Below, one piece after another: positions 1 through 11,082 of a stretch of DNA of 64,000 nucleotides (positions are counted from its first letter, which is position 1; each line of letters starts with the position of its first letter). The DNA lies in the NCBI GenBank assembly GCA_022453515.1, contig JAJNNY010000017.1:62001-126000 (forward strand), given 5' to 3'. Source of the DNA: Astrocystis sublimbata. Its lineage: Eukaryota; Ascomycota; Sordariomycetes; Xylariales; Xylariaceae. Below the pieces are notes generated by a model. That model was not told where the DNA came from. It saw only the letters and a list, made by a program, of their open reading frames with translations, and did not search any database. The translations under genes and the position numbers were made by a program.

Positions 1-608
1 GTAAAATCTAACCGTCTCGCAGTTTGGCAGCGTGACTGTAGCGTTCTTCGTTATCTACCACGCCGTGTTTGCACCCACCTGGGCCGGTATTCCATGGGGT
101 GAGTATATCAATCATAGTCCCGGAAAACTTGGGCTTGAGGAGGACATACTAACACACTTTATGCACAGTGTATGCTGCGGAAGTCAACTCCATTGGTTGG
201 CGGACTCGCGGCGCAGGTGCAGCAACCGCCACCAACTGGTTAACCGGATTCGCAGTGGTACAATTTACTAAAGTGGGCATCGACAACTTACATTGGGCGT
301 TTTTCTTGAGTATGTCTCACCCAGCACAGACATCTGCAAATCCACAACGGACTGACCGACTTACAGTTTTCGCCGTCCTCTGTCTGCTATTCTTTCCTGT
401 AGTGTACTGCTTCTACCCAGAGACTGCTCGACGCAAGCTCGAGGATATGGACGAGATGTTCTTCCGTAACCCGTCATGGTTCGTCTTCGGCAAGGAGGAG
501 ATGACGCAGCCTACGCGGCCACAGACTCTCGTAGATGCGGAGCTGGCACGCATATCGGACAGCCAGGTCACTGTTATCGAGGTAGCGCCTGATAAAATTG
601 AGAAGTAA
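1..608 (+). CDS. MFS sugar transporter, C-terminal part (5' end outside window)
   Basis: This is the C-terminal 152 residues of a major facilitator sugar/H+ symporter of the plasma membrane. Exons are 23-98, 169-309 and 367-608; introns 99-168 (GTGAGT...CACAG, branch tactaac) and 310-366 (GTATGT...TTACAG). Bases 1-22 look like the tail of a further intron (ctaac, then CGCAG). The spliced protein reads through TM helices 10-12, with the family motif WAGIPWVYAAEVNSIGWRTR and the hallmark PETARRKLEDMD after the last helix, then a hydrophilic tail ending DKIEK. The substrate cannot be read from this part; hexose, pentose or cellodextrin transport are all possible. It ends 283 bp from the end of the convergent GH43 glycosidase gene, which would fit uptake of sugars released by that enzyme (inference). 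Confidence 0.93.
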
Positions 609-891
609 TTGGCTGTCCTGAAATGACTGGCTGGTGCAGTAGGGACGGTACACTGATGGAACGGACTCGCGTATACTGGATTTGACTCATAATTACACAG
701 TTAGGGAAAGACATAGAACTTGGACGAAACTTTTAGATTTAGATTGACACATGAATATCAACTATAATAATAAGATTTTAGACCAGAAGCAAAGGATTTC
801 AATACTTTCCATGGCCTTTCCGATCCCTCTTACCACCATTCTTGTATCTTGCATTCATTGTGTACTTGAGGTATTGAATTAGTCTAAACCT

Positions 892-2818
892 TTACACTGC
901 CGCTACCCTTTCGGTAGCTGATATGTACTGCGCCTCTCCCATATAACTCCAGCGACCAAAATATGCATTCCCGCCCCCGGGACATTTGTGTCCCAAGCCA
1001 GCTCCATTGCAAGTAGCGTAAGCGCCTAAAAGACTACCAACAAATGAGCCATTGCCACCACTCACAAGTCCAGCGTAAGCTGTACCGATGATTAACTTCT
1101 GTTCAGGCCGAGCCGCAGGCATAGCTGCCAAGCTGTAGTGTGTTGTGTTCAAGGTCTGGATCTGAAGCTCAATGCTTTCATAAGTCCAATCTAACGGGAC
1201 AGGCACTGTTGTTTGCGGGGGCGGAATTCCTGTTCCTTCGGCGCGAAATCGGAAGACTAGGCGAGAGCTCCCGGTCGCCTCGTGCGTATTCGAGGGATCA
1301 GATGAGGGGAGGAGAACCACGCCTAGATCGATGTGATTTGTCTGCGTGAGGAAGACAGTGATACCAGCCTCCTGACCGACGGACTGAGGATCGAAAAACA
1401 GTTCGACGCTGAATGTGAACAGGGTATGCGTCTGCCGTCGCCCTATGAAAGAAAGTCCATCTTGACCTGTCAGTTCTGGCGTCGACTGCGAATAAGGTGT
1501 ACCCGTAAGATTGTTTCTGCTTGGAACGATCTTTAGCCCCCTCTCCGTGGTCTCGAACACACCCTCGCGAGGGACGCGCCAAAACACCAAATTGCGAGGA
1601 AGTCTTGTTCCTTTCCTGAAGTCATAGACGTCGTCGTCGGGATTGAACGGTCCATCTCCAGGAAGATCCCGATCAGGCACCGGCAATTGCCAACCAGTCA
1701 TATTGCCTCTAACGGGCTGCAGGACAGGCCACTCGCCCTCGTCCCACGTCACGGGAAATAGCACGGTCTCACGGCCCACTGAAACAGCTGGAGTCAGTAA
1801 TTGCCTTTCACAGTAAAAGAATTGCTCATGAAACAGTGGGTTGCAGGTGTCTCGGCAGTAAAGAGACCTGTTAGGGCAATACATGCGCCCGAGACTTGCC
1901 AGAAGGGGGATTAAATGACTCCAGAAGTTGCATACTGGGATACACCTCATACTGGGGCCCGGAGCGCGTCGCTAGGCACATCCCCCACCAGTTCCCCTCA
2001 AGATCCTGGAACAGGTCCCCGTGGCCTACTGTCTGAAAGAACTGGTCCGTGTCACGATTCGTTAAAACGGGATTATTCTTATGTGCCTCATAGGGACCCT
2101 TTAAATTCCTTGACCGGGCGATGGTTATGGACGGGTCGGTCGCTGTTCCGCCTTCAGCGATCATGAGATAGTAGTAGCCGTCTTTCTTGTATGGATGCGG
2201 GCCCTCGGGCCATACGCCACCGGTGCCGTTCCAAAGACTGATGGGCGGCTGACTGAGCACTCCGGTGTCGAGGTCGATCTCTTGCAGTACGACGCTTTGC
2301 GTAGCTACGTAGGATTTGCCGTCGTCGTCCCAGAACAGATCCGGATCGATGAGGTTCGTCTCGAATGTGACCGGGTCCGACCAGGTCGCTTCATCGAACG
2401 GGTTCGGCGACTTGAAGACCACCCCGAGATTACTGCTCCCGACACCGAGATACTCGCAAATAACGTAGAACAGGTCATCGTGATATCGAATTGTGGCTGC
2501 ATACATGCCTTCCTGCTGTCCTGCCGTCTTCGTGCTGATGCCAGGGAGTTGGCTTTCGCGGTTCCAGGCATGGCTAATCAGCTTCCAATTTATCAGGTCC
2601 TTGGACGCGTAGATTGGCAAACCCGGGAAGGATATGAAAGTCGATGTGACGCAGTAAAATGTTCCGTCGACCTGCGTGCATGACGGATCTGAGTGCCAAC
2701 CTGAGAGCACTGGGTTATAAAACGTCGAGTTGCTCGCATTTGCAAGAGTCGGAGTCAAAGCGACGGTTCCTATGCCCACGAGGAGGCGAAACGCCGACCT
2801 CAAGCTTGAGAACCTCAT
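892..2818 (-). CDS. Secreted glycoside hydrolase family 43 (beta-xylosidase / alpha-L-arabinofuranosidase type)
   Basis: Predicted 589-residue extracellular glycosidase acting on xylan or arabinan side chains. Two exons on the minus strand, 2818-1936 and 1778-892, joined across intron 1935-1779 (GTATGC...TTTCAG); the joint gives YPMGRETVLFP, as in GH43 relatives. A signal peptide covers about residues 1-28 (MRFSSLRSAFRLLVGIGTVA, cleavage near LANA-SN). The five-bladed propeller follows: general base Asp44 in GWHSDPS, pKa-modulating Asp158 in LIDPDLFWDDDG, general acid Glu205 in WPEGPH, and the GNWWGMCLATR segment. The C-terminal ~280 residues form the beta-sandwich typical of the longer GH43 enzymes (subfamily 11/14-like). 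Several NxT/S sites fit secretion. Xylosidase versus arabinofuranosidase cannot be settled from sequence. It lies tail-to-tail with the sugar transporter. Confidence 0.93.
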
Positions 2819-4654
2819 ACTGAAGCAAGGAGTTGGTATTTACTGATACGCAAGTTCAGCACTTCTTTTTGTCTGTTCTTTGCTTACTGAATGTGTAATA
2901 ATATACATTTTTCTAAACCTAGTCGCTAGGCGTGAGTTCCTCCGATAACGAAAGTTATATTCAGGCTTTCGTATTTCCCGTTTGCGATTACCCCCGTAAC
3001 ACACGCAGTCTATTTAACCGAAAAGTCTACCGGGCTCTTGGATATCAGGGCTTCTCCGCAGCCAAGTAACCATCAAAGGGTTAAGATGTGGGGTCAATGG
3101 ACTTTGCATCGGTGAGGCAATTCCCGACGGGGAAGTTTAAGAAGTGATCCTAAGAATTGATGATTGTTGTATGGCATTAGACGTGGAGAAATCGTTGGTA
3201 ATCTGCGTTAGGTTCAACTGCCAATTTCACAGAACTCTTGTTGGGCAAAGTGGTCGCTGTTCATATTCCAGATACAAAGGTTCGTTCGCGCCTTATCATG
3301 GTACTGCGGAGGCTTGGCCAACTTTGCAACGTAAGATGTGAGGAAGATTGCGGACTCGGCATTGTGAAGATCAATAAAGTATTCTTGAATAAGTCCCAAC
3401 AATCTCAGACATGTATCCGGATTTCATTTGAGATATGGCGTATCCAATACACTCATAAGGCAGCAAAGCCTGAACAATGACACCAATACCAAGCAGAGAA
3501 GTTAGCCAGATAACACAAATTATACTACCTAGTGTGAGATGAAGAGATATAAGCATCGTTCTTGCTCAAGAGACATTGCAAGTATTCAACTGATTTACTG
3601 TAGCGGGAGCCTCCAAACGGGGATGCGTTCGAGGGCAGCAGACACCCCATCAACCTCTATTGCAGCCTACAGGACTCCGGATGGCGAAGGGGGTGGAACT
3701 TGATTACAAGTTTGCAATTCAGACCATGCACAGCGCATACTAATTAGGTTAAGTCAATTGCGCAAAGATATGCATATCCGTAGAGAAGGAAATCGGGGTC
3801 AGCCGCTGTGTCTCCAAGAACCGGAACGGATCGCGATGGTGGTGGCACAATGCGCCACGGAGATGAGACGAATTCCCGATGCGGTGCATCAACTTCTCAT
3901 GCAATGCGCGAGTTCCCAGACCCCAATCTCCTATATCCTTATCACTAGATAAAAAGCGCCAAAAGCAACTTAAACAAAGCAACTTTACATATTTCCATTG
4001 GTCTTAGATAACGCACTGGCGTCCATCGTCAACCTATAACACGGCATCGGGGCCCGCAAGCTGACGGCACGATTTCCCAAAGCGAAAACGCACAACTGCA
4101 CGTCAGGTAACGGAGTTCTTGGCGCATGCACGGAGTAGCTTCGGTGCCCGGCAAATACTGCATGGCTCCCATGTCTTACTCCTTGGGTAGTTTTCCTAGA
4201 AGATGCTCTCGTGCGTGAGCGTTCGTTGGTCGAATGTCACACGCCGCAAGAAACCGCCTCATTCAGAACATGCTAGGCGGCATGAGTAGGTAGATAGTCT
4301 AGATAGGCGGTGAGGTATAGCGATAGTCCAGGCATTGATAGTCAGGACTTCGGAACTCATGACTGTTATCGTAGGGTAATGATAATCCTCCCCTTCCGGG
4401 TGGTTATCTATTCTAACAGAACTTGCATATGTCGTGCATCGCGGGCATAGGCAGTGATACTCATCAAGGCGGACGATCGGGTATGTGCGACAAACCTATA
4501 ACTACTGCGGTGCCTTTGCTTATGCCCAGTATATGCTTGCTACCACTTCAGCGAGCTGTAGAACCATGAAAATGATATCTATCTCGTGTCTTTAAAAGCC
4601 AGACCCCTAGAATGGCTCAAAGATCTCGTGACATTAATAGAGTCATTCCACGCC
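2819..4654. other. Intergenic: divergent promoter region between the GH43 gene and the MATE gene
   Basis: No supported gene lies here. Short open frames at 3144-3480 and 3749-3982 have no recognisable domain, starts or splice context. The segment 3240-3600 is AT-richer. This stretch must hold the promoters of both flanking genes, which point away from each other. Confidence 0.7.
3501..3507 (-). promoter_or_regulatory. Possible XlnR/Xyr1-type site (GGCTAAC on the minus strand)
   Basis: The core GGCTAA (family consensus GGCTAR) occurs on the minus strand about 0.7 kb upstream of the GH43 start. One isolated six-base match is expected by chance at roughly this spacing, so it is only a candidate for xylan induction. 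Confidence 0.2.
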
Positions 4655-6199
4655 ATGGCGGAAACAACGGCTTCCTCGGCCTTGACATCGACGGCTCAGT
4701 CCTCGGCCCCAGATTCCGAGTGTACCCCGTTGCTACCGAAGCCAACGGATGAACATGGGGACAGTGTTGTCCCTACATATCGACAATGGCTCGGGGAAAT
4801 CTGGATACTGACCAAAGCGGCGATACCTGTTATCCTGGCATACACTCTCCAGAATAGCCTCCAGACCGCATCCGTCCTGATCGTTGGTCGCCTATCGCCG
4901 GAAGCACTAGCTACGGCCGCTTTCTCGTACATGTTCGCGATGGCAACGGCGTGGTTGGTTGCATTAGGTGGTACCACTGCACTCGATACGCTTGCATCAA
5001 GCAGCTTCACTGGATCCAAGGACCGCCATGACTTGGGAATTCTTCTGCAACGGGGCATAATTGTCCTCACTGTCCTATACGCCGTGATCGCGGTGATATG
5101 GAGCTCATCGGAACCATTGTTTCGAGCCCTCGGCCAGGAGGAGTTCATCTGTGTGCAGAGCTCTAGGTTTCTACAGCTCCTCATCCCAGGCGGACTAGGA
5201 TATGTTTGGTTTGAGGCGATGAAGAAGTACCTTCAGGCACAGGAGATCTATCGGCCGGGCACATATGTTCTCTTGATCACCTCCCCGCTGAACATACTCT
5301 TGAACTGGCTTTTTGTGCACCGGTTCGGCATCGGACTCTACGGAGCGCCGATTGCGACGGGCATCAGCTACTGGCTGTCGTTCCTTCTGCTCGTTGCATA
5401 TGCCGTGTTCGTCCGCGGCCATGAGTGCTGGGACAGGTTCGATCCGAAACGTGCCGTATCCCACCTATGGCCCTTCACGCGTCTGGCGCTGCTGGGCATT
5501 GTCCATGTCGGAACGGAATGGTGGGCTTTCGAGATCGTGGCGCTGGCAGCCGGGCGGCTGGGCACGATTCCGTTGGCGGCACAATCGGTCATCATGACTG
5601 CGGACCAGATCATCAACACGATACCATTCGGGCTAGGGGTGGCCACATCGTCGCGCATCGGCAACCTCCTCGGCGCGCAAAAGCCACGAGAGGCGGCGCG
5701 CGCAGCCCACTGTGCTGCAGTGCTCTCGGCATTGGTCGGGAGCATGGTGCTGGCGATCCTCATGGGCTCCAAGGACGTGTTCGGCAAGCTCTTCAACGAC
5801 GATGAGCGGGTGGTCAAGCTGGTGGGCGAGGTGATGCCTTTCGTGGCGTTATTCCAGATCGCAGACGGGCTGAATGGCAGCTGCGGTGGTGTGTTGAGAG
5901 GCATGGGCAAGCAATGGGTTGGCGCTCTCGTCAACCTGGTTAGTTACTATGGCGGTGCATTGCCTACGGGCATCTACCTCGCCTTTCACGGCTGGGGGCT
6001 TGGAGGGCTGTGGTTCGGCAATTGTGTGGCCCTGTACATTGTCGGTGCTCTCGAGTGGGTGATTGTCGGTGCAAGTAGATGGGAGCAAGAAGCGACCAAG
6101 GCGTTGGAACGACTGCGGGCGGGCGGGATCGGGAGCGCTGCAGCAGATGATGATCACGGGCTGGAAGAGAGTCCCGGCTCAGTGGACAGCCCCATTTAA
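4655..6199 (+). CDS. MATE-family multidrug/toxin exporter
   Basis: Intronless gene for a 514-residue membrane exporter of the multidrug and toxic compound extrusion family, which swaps protons or sodium for organic cations. The ATG at 4655 (CGCCATGG context) is chosen; the open frame continues upstream for 69 nt from a GTG but without another ATG. The N-terminal ~60 residues are hydrophilic, with the ECTPLLPKP motif often seen in fungal vacuolar and plasma-membrane transporters. About 12 hydrophobic helices follow in two MatE repeats: first repeat from TKAAIPVILAYTLQNSLQTA, second from LALLGIVHVGTEWWAFEIV, with PFGLGVATSSRIGNLLGA as the conserved second-repeat motif. The C-terminal tail is acidic. 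Resembles yeast Erc1-type proteins in architecture. Substrate unknown. Confidence 0.94.
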   Translation: MAETTASSALTSTAQSSAPDSECTPLLPKPTDEHGDSVVPTYRQWLGEIWILTKAAIPVILAYTLQNSLQTASVLIVGRLSPEALATAAFSYMFAMATAWLVALGGTTALDTLASSSFTGSKDRHDLGILLQRGIIVLTVLYAVIAVIWSSSEPLFRALGQEEFICVQSSRFLQLLIPGGLGYVWFEAMKKYLQAQEIYRPGTYVLLITSPLNILLNWLFVHRFGIGLYGAPIATGISYWLSFLLLVAYAVFVRGHECWDRFDPKRAVSHLWPFTRLALLGIVHVGTEWWAFEIVALAAGRLGTIPLAAQSVIMTADQIINTIPFGLGVATSSRIGNLLGAQKPREAARAAHCAAVLSALVGSMVLAILMGSKDVFGKLFNDDERVVKLVGEVMPFVALFQIADGLNGSCGGVLRGMGKQWVGALVNLVSYYGGALPTGIYLAFHGWGLGGLWFGNCVALYIVGALEWVIVGASRWEQEATKALERLRAGGIGSAAADDDHGLEESPGSVDSPI

Positions 6200-7433
6200 T
6201 CATGGATGTCTGTTTTTGTCTGTTTTGTCAGGCTGTCTTGATAGGTAGCATGCTTTGCTTTGCAACTGTAAAATCGAGTTTGCATTATTGTCAAGGCAAC
6301 ATATAAGACACTGCCCAGTGGACTACAACTTCTCCTATAAGTTCTAAGTTTATTTCTACTTTTGGATTGATCATTTGGAATGCTGTTATTGGATACCTAC
6401 CTAGGTACCTAATAAATACAAGGGCTCTTTGGAATAAATCATCGTTTACAGGTTGTAGTACTAAAAAACAATATTGAATCCAGCAGCATGTCGAGATGTT
6501 GATTCATAGGAGGTAAGTAAGTAAGTACTAGGTAGCTTCTATAAATATTTCATTTGTTTTCCACACAAGGTGACAAGCTCGACAAGCCAAGCCTGCATCG
6601 CCGCTTACAATGGCCGTCTCCACTGTCGGATCTGCTGTATCCGCTAATATCTACACTAGAAGCGCCTAAGCTGCCAATGACGGTATAGATCGCCGGGGGC
6701 ATAATTGAATTGCGACTCCGCTGATCCCTGCCCTAGCAACGATCCCTGCTGATGATTGGTCCTTCACAGCTAGTCCGTGTCCCTAGCAACCCCTCCAGGT
6801 AAGCCAGGACCTCTCCCGAAGCGCCGCTGCTTTTTGGGGCCCGGATTGGCCTATGACCTATGACCTCATGTATCGAAATCAATTGCTTGTTACTTACTTG
6901 TCACGCAACCGCGTGATGAACTCTCCATTGTCTCCCAGATCCAACAAGGACTTGCATCTATCTACCTCCTCAACAACACAACACCGCAGCATAAACAAAC
7001 TCACAGTTTCATACCCAGGACGGGCTGTTCATTTGCCTGCATTCTGTTGCACTGTCACAATAGACTATCACCTACCATTCTGTGTCATTATTCTCGTTGT
7101 CGCATCAACTAGGTTACCTAACCTCAGCTCTGCCATCCTTGTCATCCTCGCATGCCTGGTCCCTGAACCACGCCACGTCCCGCATACCACGAGCACTCCG
7201 AGGCCTTCTTGTGATCCTGGGCCTGTCTCAACCTCGACTCGTGTGATTGTTTACAACATCTCGACTACTATACTATCCTGCATTTCATTTCATTTCGCTT
7301 TCCCACTGATACAACCGAAACCACCCACTCACTCACCAACATCTCATCTTCGACGCAACCCCGCGGTAGCTACGGGCCGTCAACGCATCAGATCAACACC
7401 CGTTCTCGTCGAATCTTCTGTCTCTCCGCCACC
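6200..7433. other. Intergenic: MATE 3' region and leader of the MARVEL gene
   Basis: After the MATE stop the DNA is AT-rich with an AATAAA-like signal near 6411 and a TACCTACCTAGGTACC palindrome at 6393-6411. From about 6900 the sequence becomes C/T-rich, typical of a fungal 5' leader for the gene starting at 7434. An open frame 6853-7446 in another frame overlaps that start (see findings). Confidence 0.7.
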
Positions 7434-8037
7434 ATGCGCACATTGACAAACTCCATCCTGCGCATAGCGCAATTCTTCCTTGTCCTCGTCGCCACGGCCC
7501 TCCTCGGCAACGTCCGCGCCAACTCGCACAACGCCGCCGGCTCTGCCACGGCCGCCATCAACTTCTCCATCTTCGTGCTGGCCCTGTCGTGGATCACCAT
7601 ACTCTACAACCTCCTCGCATACTTCGTCTCGGCCGTCGCCATCCCCATAGCCGGCCTTTCTTTGGACGCCCTGGCCACGCTCTTCACTGCCATCTGCGCC
7701 ATCGTCCTCTCGGCCAAGTTGACGACCGTCAACTGCAGCCACTGGGTAAGCACAGAGCACCCCAGCCCGCACAGTCTGCAGCCATAAGCTTGTGCAGTCG
7801 TTGGAACCTTTGCTAACGTGTTGATTGTCCAATATGCAGGGCTCGAAACCATCCGACTGGATCGCCTTTGGCTCCGCCGACACAGAGAAGCGCTGCCGCG
7901 AGATCCAGGCTGGCCTCGTCTTCATGTGGTTCCTGTTCGCCACCTTCACAGCCGCCTTTGCGCTTGCGTTCAGGGCGTTCCGGCAGGGTGGAGGCTCTGT
8001 GCGCGGGCCGGGCAGCATGTCGCAGATCGGCGTCTAG
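7434..8037 (+). CDS. MARVEL-domain membrane protein, Nce102/Fhn1-like
   Basis: Predicted 169-residue tetraspan protein. Exons 7434-7745 and 7840-8037; the intron (GTAAGC, branch tgctaac, acceptor ATGCAG) sits in phase 0 between NCSHW and GSKPSDW. Four hydrophobic helices are visible: about residues 8-25, 40-62, 66-90 and 130-152. The second half carries the Cys-Arg-x2-Gln-Ala signature (KRCREIQAG) that lines up with CRQAQAA of yeast Nce102. In that family the protein sits in the plasma membrane at eisosomes (MCC domains) and helps organise sphingolipid-sensing patches; the old name refers to non-classical export. The tail SMSQIGV is short and hydrophilic. Start chosen at CCACCATGCG, a good Kozak context, at the first Met of the MARVEL region. 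Length matches the family (about 170 residues). Confidence 0.85.
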
Positions 8038-8762
8038 TTCCGCGACGGTCGCGCCAACTCCCCCGCCAGGGACATGGAATCCAACAAGTCTGGAGAAACG
8101 TGGGAATAGGCTTCACGATGATTAATGAGGAAGATGGTTGTTTGCTTTTCTCGGTACTTGCTTTGTAATACGCTAGTCTTTTTTATTATTGTTGTTGAAC
8201 TGGTGGGCATCCGGGGGTGGTGGCTTTTGGGTTGATCATCCAGTCTCCTTTGAAAACGGATGTAATGAGGAAATGATGGATGGGTAAGACCGGACCCTAT
8301 GAACACTAAGCCTTGGTGGCTAGCAAACTTATATATGGTTTATTGTGGCTCCGGAGATGATGCTACGTTCAATTCGACTATCAAGAATCATAATCAGATA
8401 AAATGTGCAAAAAAAGGTTCTATAGGATCATCAGAATCTCGATTGGTTGTTCACATGTAGTATGTTACAATTGCCCAGCAAGCATCCCTTCTGGTTATGG
8501 GCATTGCAGAGCATTGCTTAAAGTGCATCTATGATTGCTTTTCCCCAAAGTTTATATCAGATGAACAAATGCATCAGGACTACCGGTTCTGAAGACTCAA
8601 GAGCCGGCGTCTGCTTCGCAGTAGGATGTTTTCGCACGCTCTTGCTATATACAGACAGGCTGTGCGGCAATGTTGAAGGCGGATGGTTGCGAATCATAAA
8701 TATATACTATGCTTTGCGAAAATTCTCCACTCTCTACTTGCCTCAAAAATGGAGGGCGAATG
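8038..8762. other. Intergenic: MARVEL 3' UTR to tRNA-Leu
   Basis: AT-rich 3' region with poly(T) and TTATTATTG stretches near 8180. No gene is supported. Confidence 0.7.
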
Positions 8763-8871
8763 GTGACGGTGACCGAGTGGTTAAGGTGCTGGTTTTAAGT
8801 CTGCAACTCTTCGGAGTTTGATATATTCACCAGTGACGAAAGTCGCGCGAGTTCGAACCTCGTCCGTCACA
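8763..8871 (+). tRNA. tRNA-Leu (anticodon UAA) with a 28-nt intron
   Basis: The acceptor arm GTGACGG (8763-8769) pairs with CCGTCAC (8864-8870), followed by discriminator A8871 as expected for leucine. The D arm reads ACCGAGTGGTTAAGGT. The anticodon stem CTGGT (8789-8793) pairs with ACCAG (8829-8833); the loop is T33-TAA-G37 with anticodon at 8796-8798. An intron at 8800-8827 interrupts one base 3' of the anticodon, the standard nuclear position. A long variable arm (TGAC-GAAA-GTCG) marks a class II tRNA, and the T arm is GCGAG-TTCGAAC-CTCGT. Serine is less likely because it would need G at the discriminator; the alternative anticodon TTA would read a stop codon. Confidence 0.9.
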
Positions 8872-9190
8872 GCTTTTTTGAACCTATTCAGTTGATATTG
8901 TATTATACTCCTTTTGCAAATACCAGCAATCCAAGAAGGCGTGGATTGTCGGGAACTCCTAGAATTCCAGCTTCTCTAGAAATTGTTTGTTGTTTCTACC
9001 TATATCATAGCTGTATGCAAAAGAAACCAGACAAGATGGAGCAGGATGATTGCTGATTTTGAACTTCTTTAACATGGGTGTATGTATGTATGTATGTGTA
9101 TGTATGTCGCTTTCTTTCATCTACGACTCTAACTTACTTGTCTATACTATCCGTTGTATGTGGAATTTGTCTAACTTGTTTAGGTAATAT
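8872..9190. other. Intergenic: tRNA-Leu to GMC oxidoreductase 3' end, with a TATG microsatellite
   Basis: No gene. A TGTATGTATG tandem repeat occupies 9079-9107. The rest is AT-rich and probably the 3' UTR of the oxidoreductase on the minus strand. Confidence 0.75.
8874..8879 (+). terminator. RNA polymerase III terminator (T6)
   Basis: Six T residues begin three bases after the tRNA-Leu discriminator, the usual Pol III stop. Confidence 0.85.
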
Positions 9191-11082
9191 CTATACTTTT
9201 TGTGCCTTGATAAAGTCCGCAGCTCTTTCGGCAACAGCGTATACCGTCGTCTGGATATTGCCGAGCGGCTCCAGAGGAATCATACTTGCGTCGACGACAC
9301 GAATGTTCGAAGTCCCATGGACAATCAGGCGCTCGTCGACGACGCCACCCAGCTCCACCGGCAACATGCGCGCGGTGCCGGCGATATGGAAGCACGACAC
9401 CGTGCGCGAGCGCACAATCTCCTTGGCCACCTCCAGATCGTCACCGGTCGCATCCGGCAGCCGCTTGAGCTCCGTGTCGATCATGTCCTTGTACGGCGCC
9501 GTGTTGACAATCTTCTCGACGAAGCCGACGGTGCGGGCCAGCATCTCGAGATCGAGCGGGTGGGTGCAGTAGTTCGGATTCCAGGTCGGCGGCACCGACA
9601 CGTCCTTGGAGGTGATGTGGACGTTGCCTCGCGAGAAGGGGTGGTTGAGCAGAGACAGGATGCCGATGCAGTCGTAGGGCGTATGGGACGTGAACATATC
9701 CGTCAGCGTGTCCGGATGCTCCGTCACGGTCAGAGACCCTGGGAAGCACAGGTATTGGATGGCCGGCTCTTTCTCGGCCTCGAGCAGCTCGCGGATCAGC
9801 TTGAACTCGCGCTTCTGAACGGGGCTCAGCGCGGGCCCGCTGGTGAGGTACTTATCGAACATGGCCTTGCGGTCGGCCACCGTCATGACGCCGCCACGGT
9901 CTGCTAGCGGTACGTAGGCCACGCTGGTCCCCATGCCGGCTAGCGGACCCTGCTTCGCTGATGCGTACTGCTCGAAGGCGCTCTGGAACACGGCGGGGTC
10001 GCGAAGCCCGTCCTTGGATGGGATGTCCTTCTTGACCGGAAACTGCTGCGATGTCATGAGATGGTCTTGCATATGCTCGCCGACGTTAGGGTTGTCGATC
10101 TTGACTTCGATTCCAAGGCTTTCGAGCAGGTCGCGGTCGCCAATGCCGGATAGTTCGAGCAGTTGTGGTGTTCGGATTGTCCCCGCGGCCAGGATCACCT
10201 CTTTGCCGGCCTTGATAGTGCTCACGTTGCCATCCTTGTTCTTCACCTCTACGCCCTCCGCAACGAGTAGACTATCCTTGCGTGTGCTGATCTTCTGCAC
10301 TGTCGTCTCCAGCAGTACTTTCAGGTTCGGCCGCCTGGCGATCTCGTCCGAGTAGTAGGCAGTGACTGCCGAACTGCGAGTATTCGTCCCACTTTCAATG
10401 GTGGATGAGTTCTGGAACGCGCCGGTAGCCCTGCCCGTCCGGGGATCCGTCTTCATCTCGAGCCCTAGCTCGGCGAAGGTCTTGAACCAATTTTCGTTCA
10501 TGACGTTGTATTGGTCGTCGAACGACAGCTGGACGGGGCCGTTGCCCGTCATGTCATCTTGGTAGTAGGCCAACCCTCCTAGTGTCTTCCGGATCGCTTC
10601 GCTCGGGGGGTGCGACGTCGAAAACTTCTGGAAGTAGGGGGCGAGGTCGTCGTAGCCCCATCCGCTGTTCCCCAGCTTGCCCCAGGTGTCGAGATTCGTC
10701 CGCGAGGGGAACATGGCCATCATGAAATTCGTCAACGAACTGCCACCCAGGACCCTGCCGGTGTCCTGCCGGAGATGGCGGCCATTCAGCTCGGCCTAGC
10801 CAACAGCGCACCGTCAGTCTTCTTAATTGCAAATCTGGTGGTTCTCGGTCAAAGGCAGAGGGGGACTCGTACTTGGGCTGTTGACCGAAAAGGCCAGGTG
10901 TAGCTGTCGTCAGTGTATGCGCCTGCGACAAGACCTGGAGTTTCCAGTGCCGGGTCTTTTCGCTTGTCGGCGCCGGCCTCAATGACCAAGACGCTCACGG
11001 TTGGGTCTTCGGTGAGGCGCGCAGCCAACACCAGCCCCGACGTGCCGCCGCCGACGATGATGTAGTCATACGATTCACTCAT
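9191..11082 (-). CDS. GMC-family FAD-dependent oxidoreductase (choline dehydrogenase / alcohol oxidase type)
   Basis: Predicted 604-residue flavoenzyme. Exon 1 is 11082-10873, exon 2 10795-9191; intron 10872-10796 (GTACGA...GGCTAG) is in phase 0 and joins PFRSTAQ to AELNGRHLRQDTGRVLGGSS, the GMC signature 1 region. The N-terminal Rossmann motif GGGTSG (residues 11-16) and the ribose-binding IEAG come directly after the start, so there is no secretion signal and the enzyme is probably intracellular. GMC signature 2 is AAGTIRTPQLLELSGIG. The catalytic His is near residue 540 in CFHIAGTARM; the second active-site position in PLEPLGNIQ is Asn583, as in choline-oxidase-type members, where many alcohol oxidases have His. 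The enzyme would oxidise an alcohol, but the substrate cannot be told from sequence. Confidence 0.92.
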
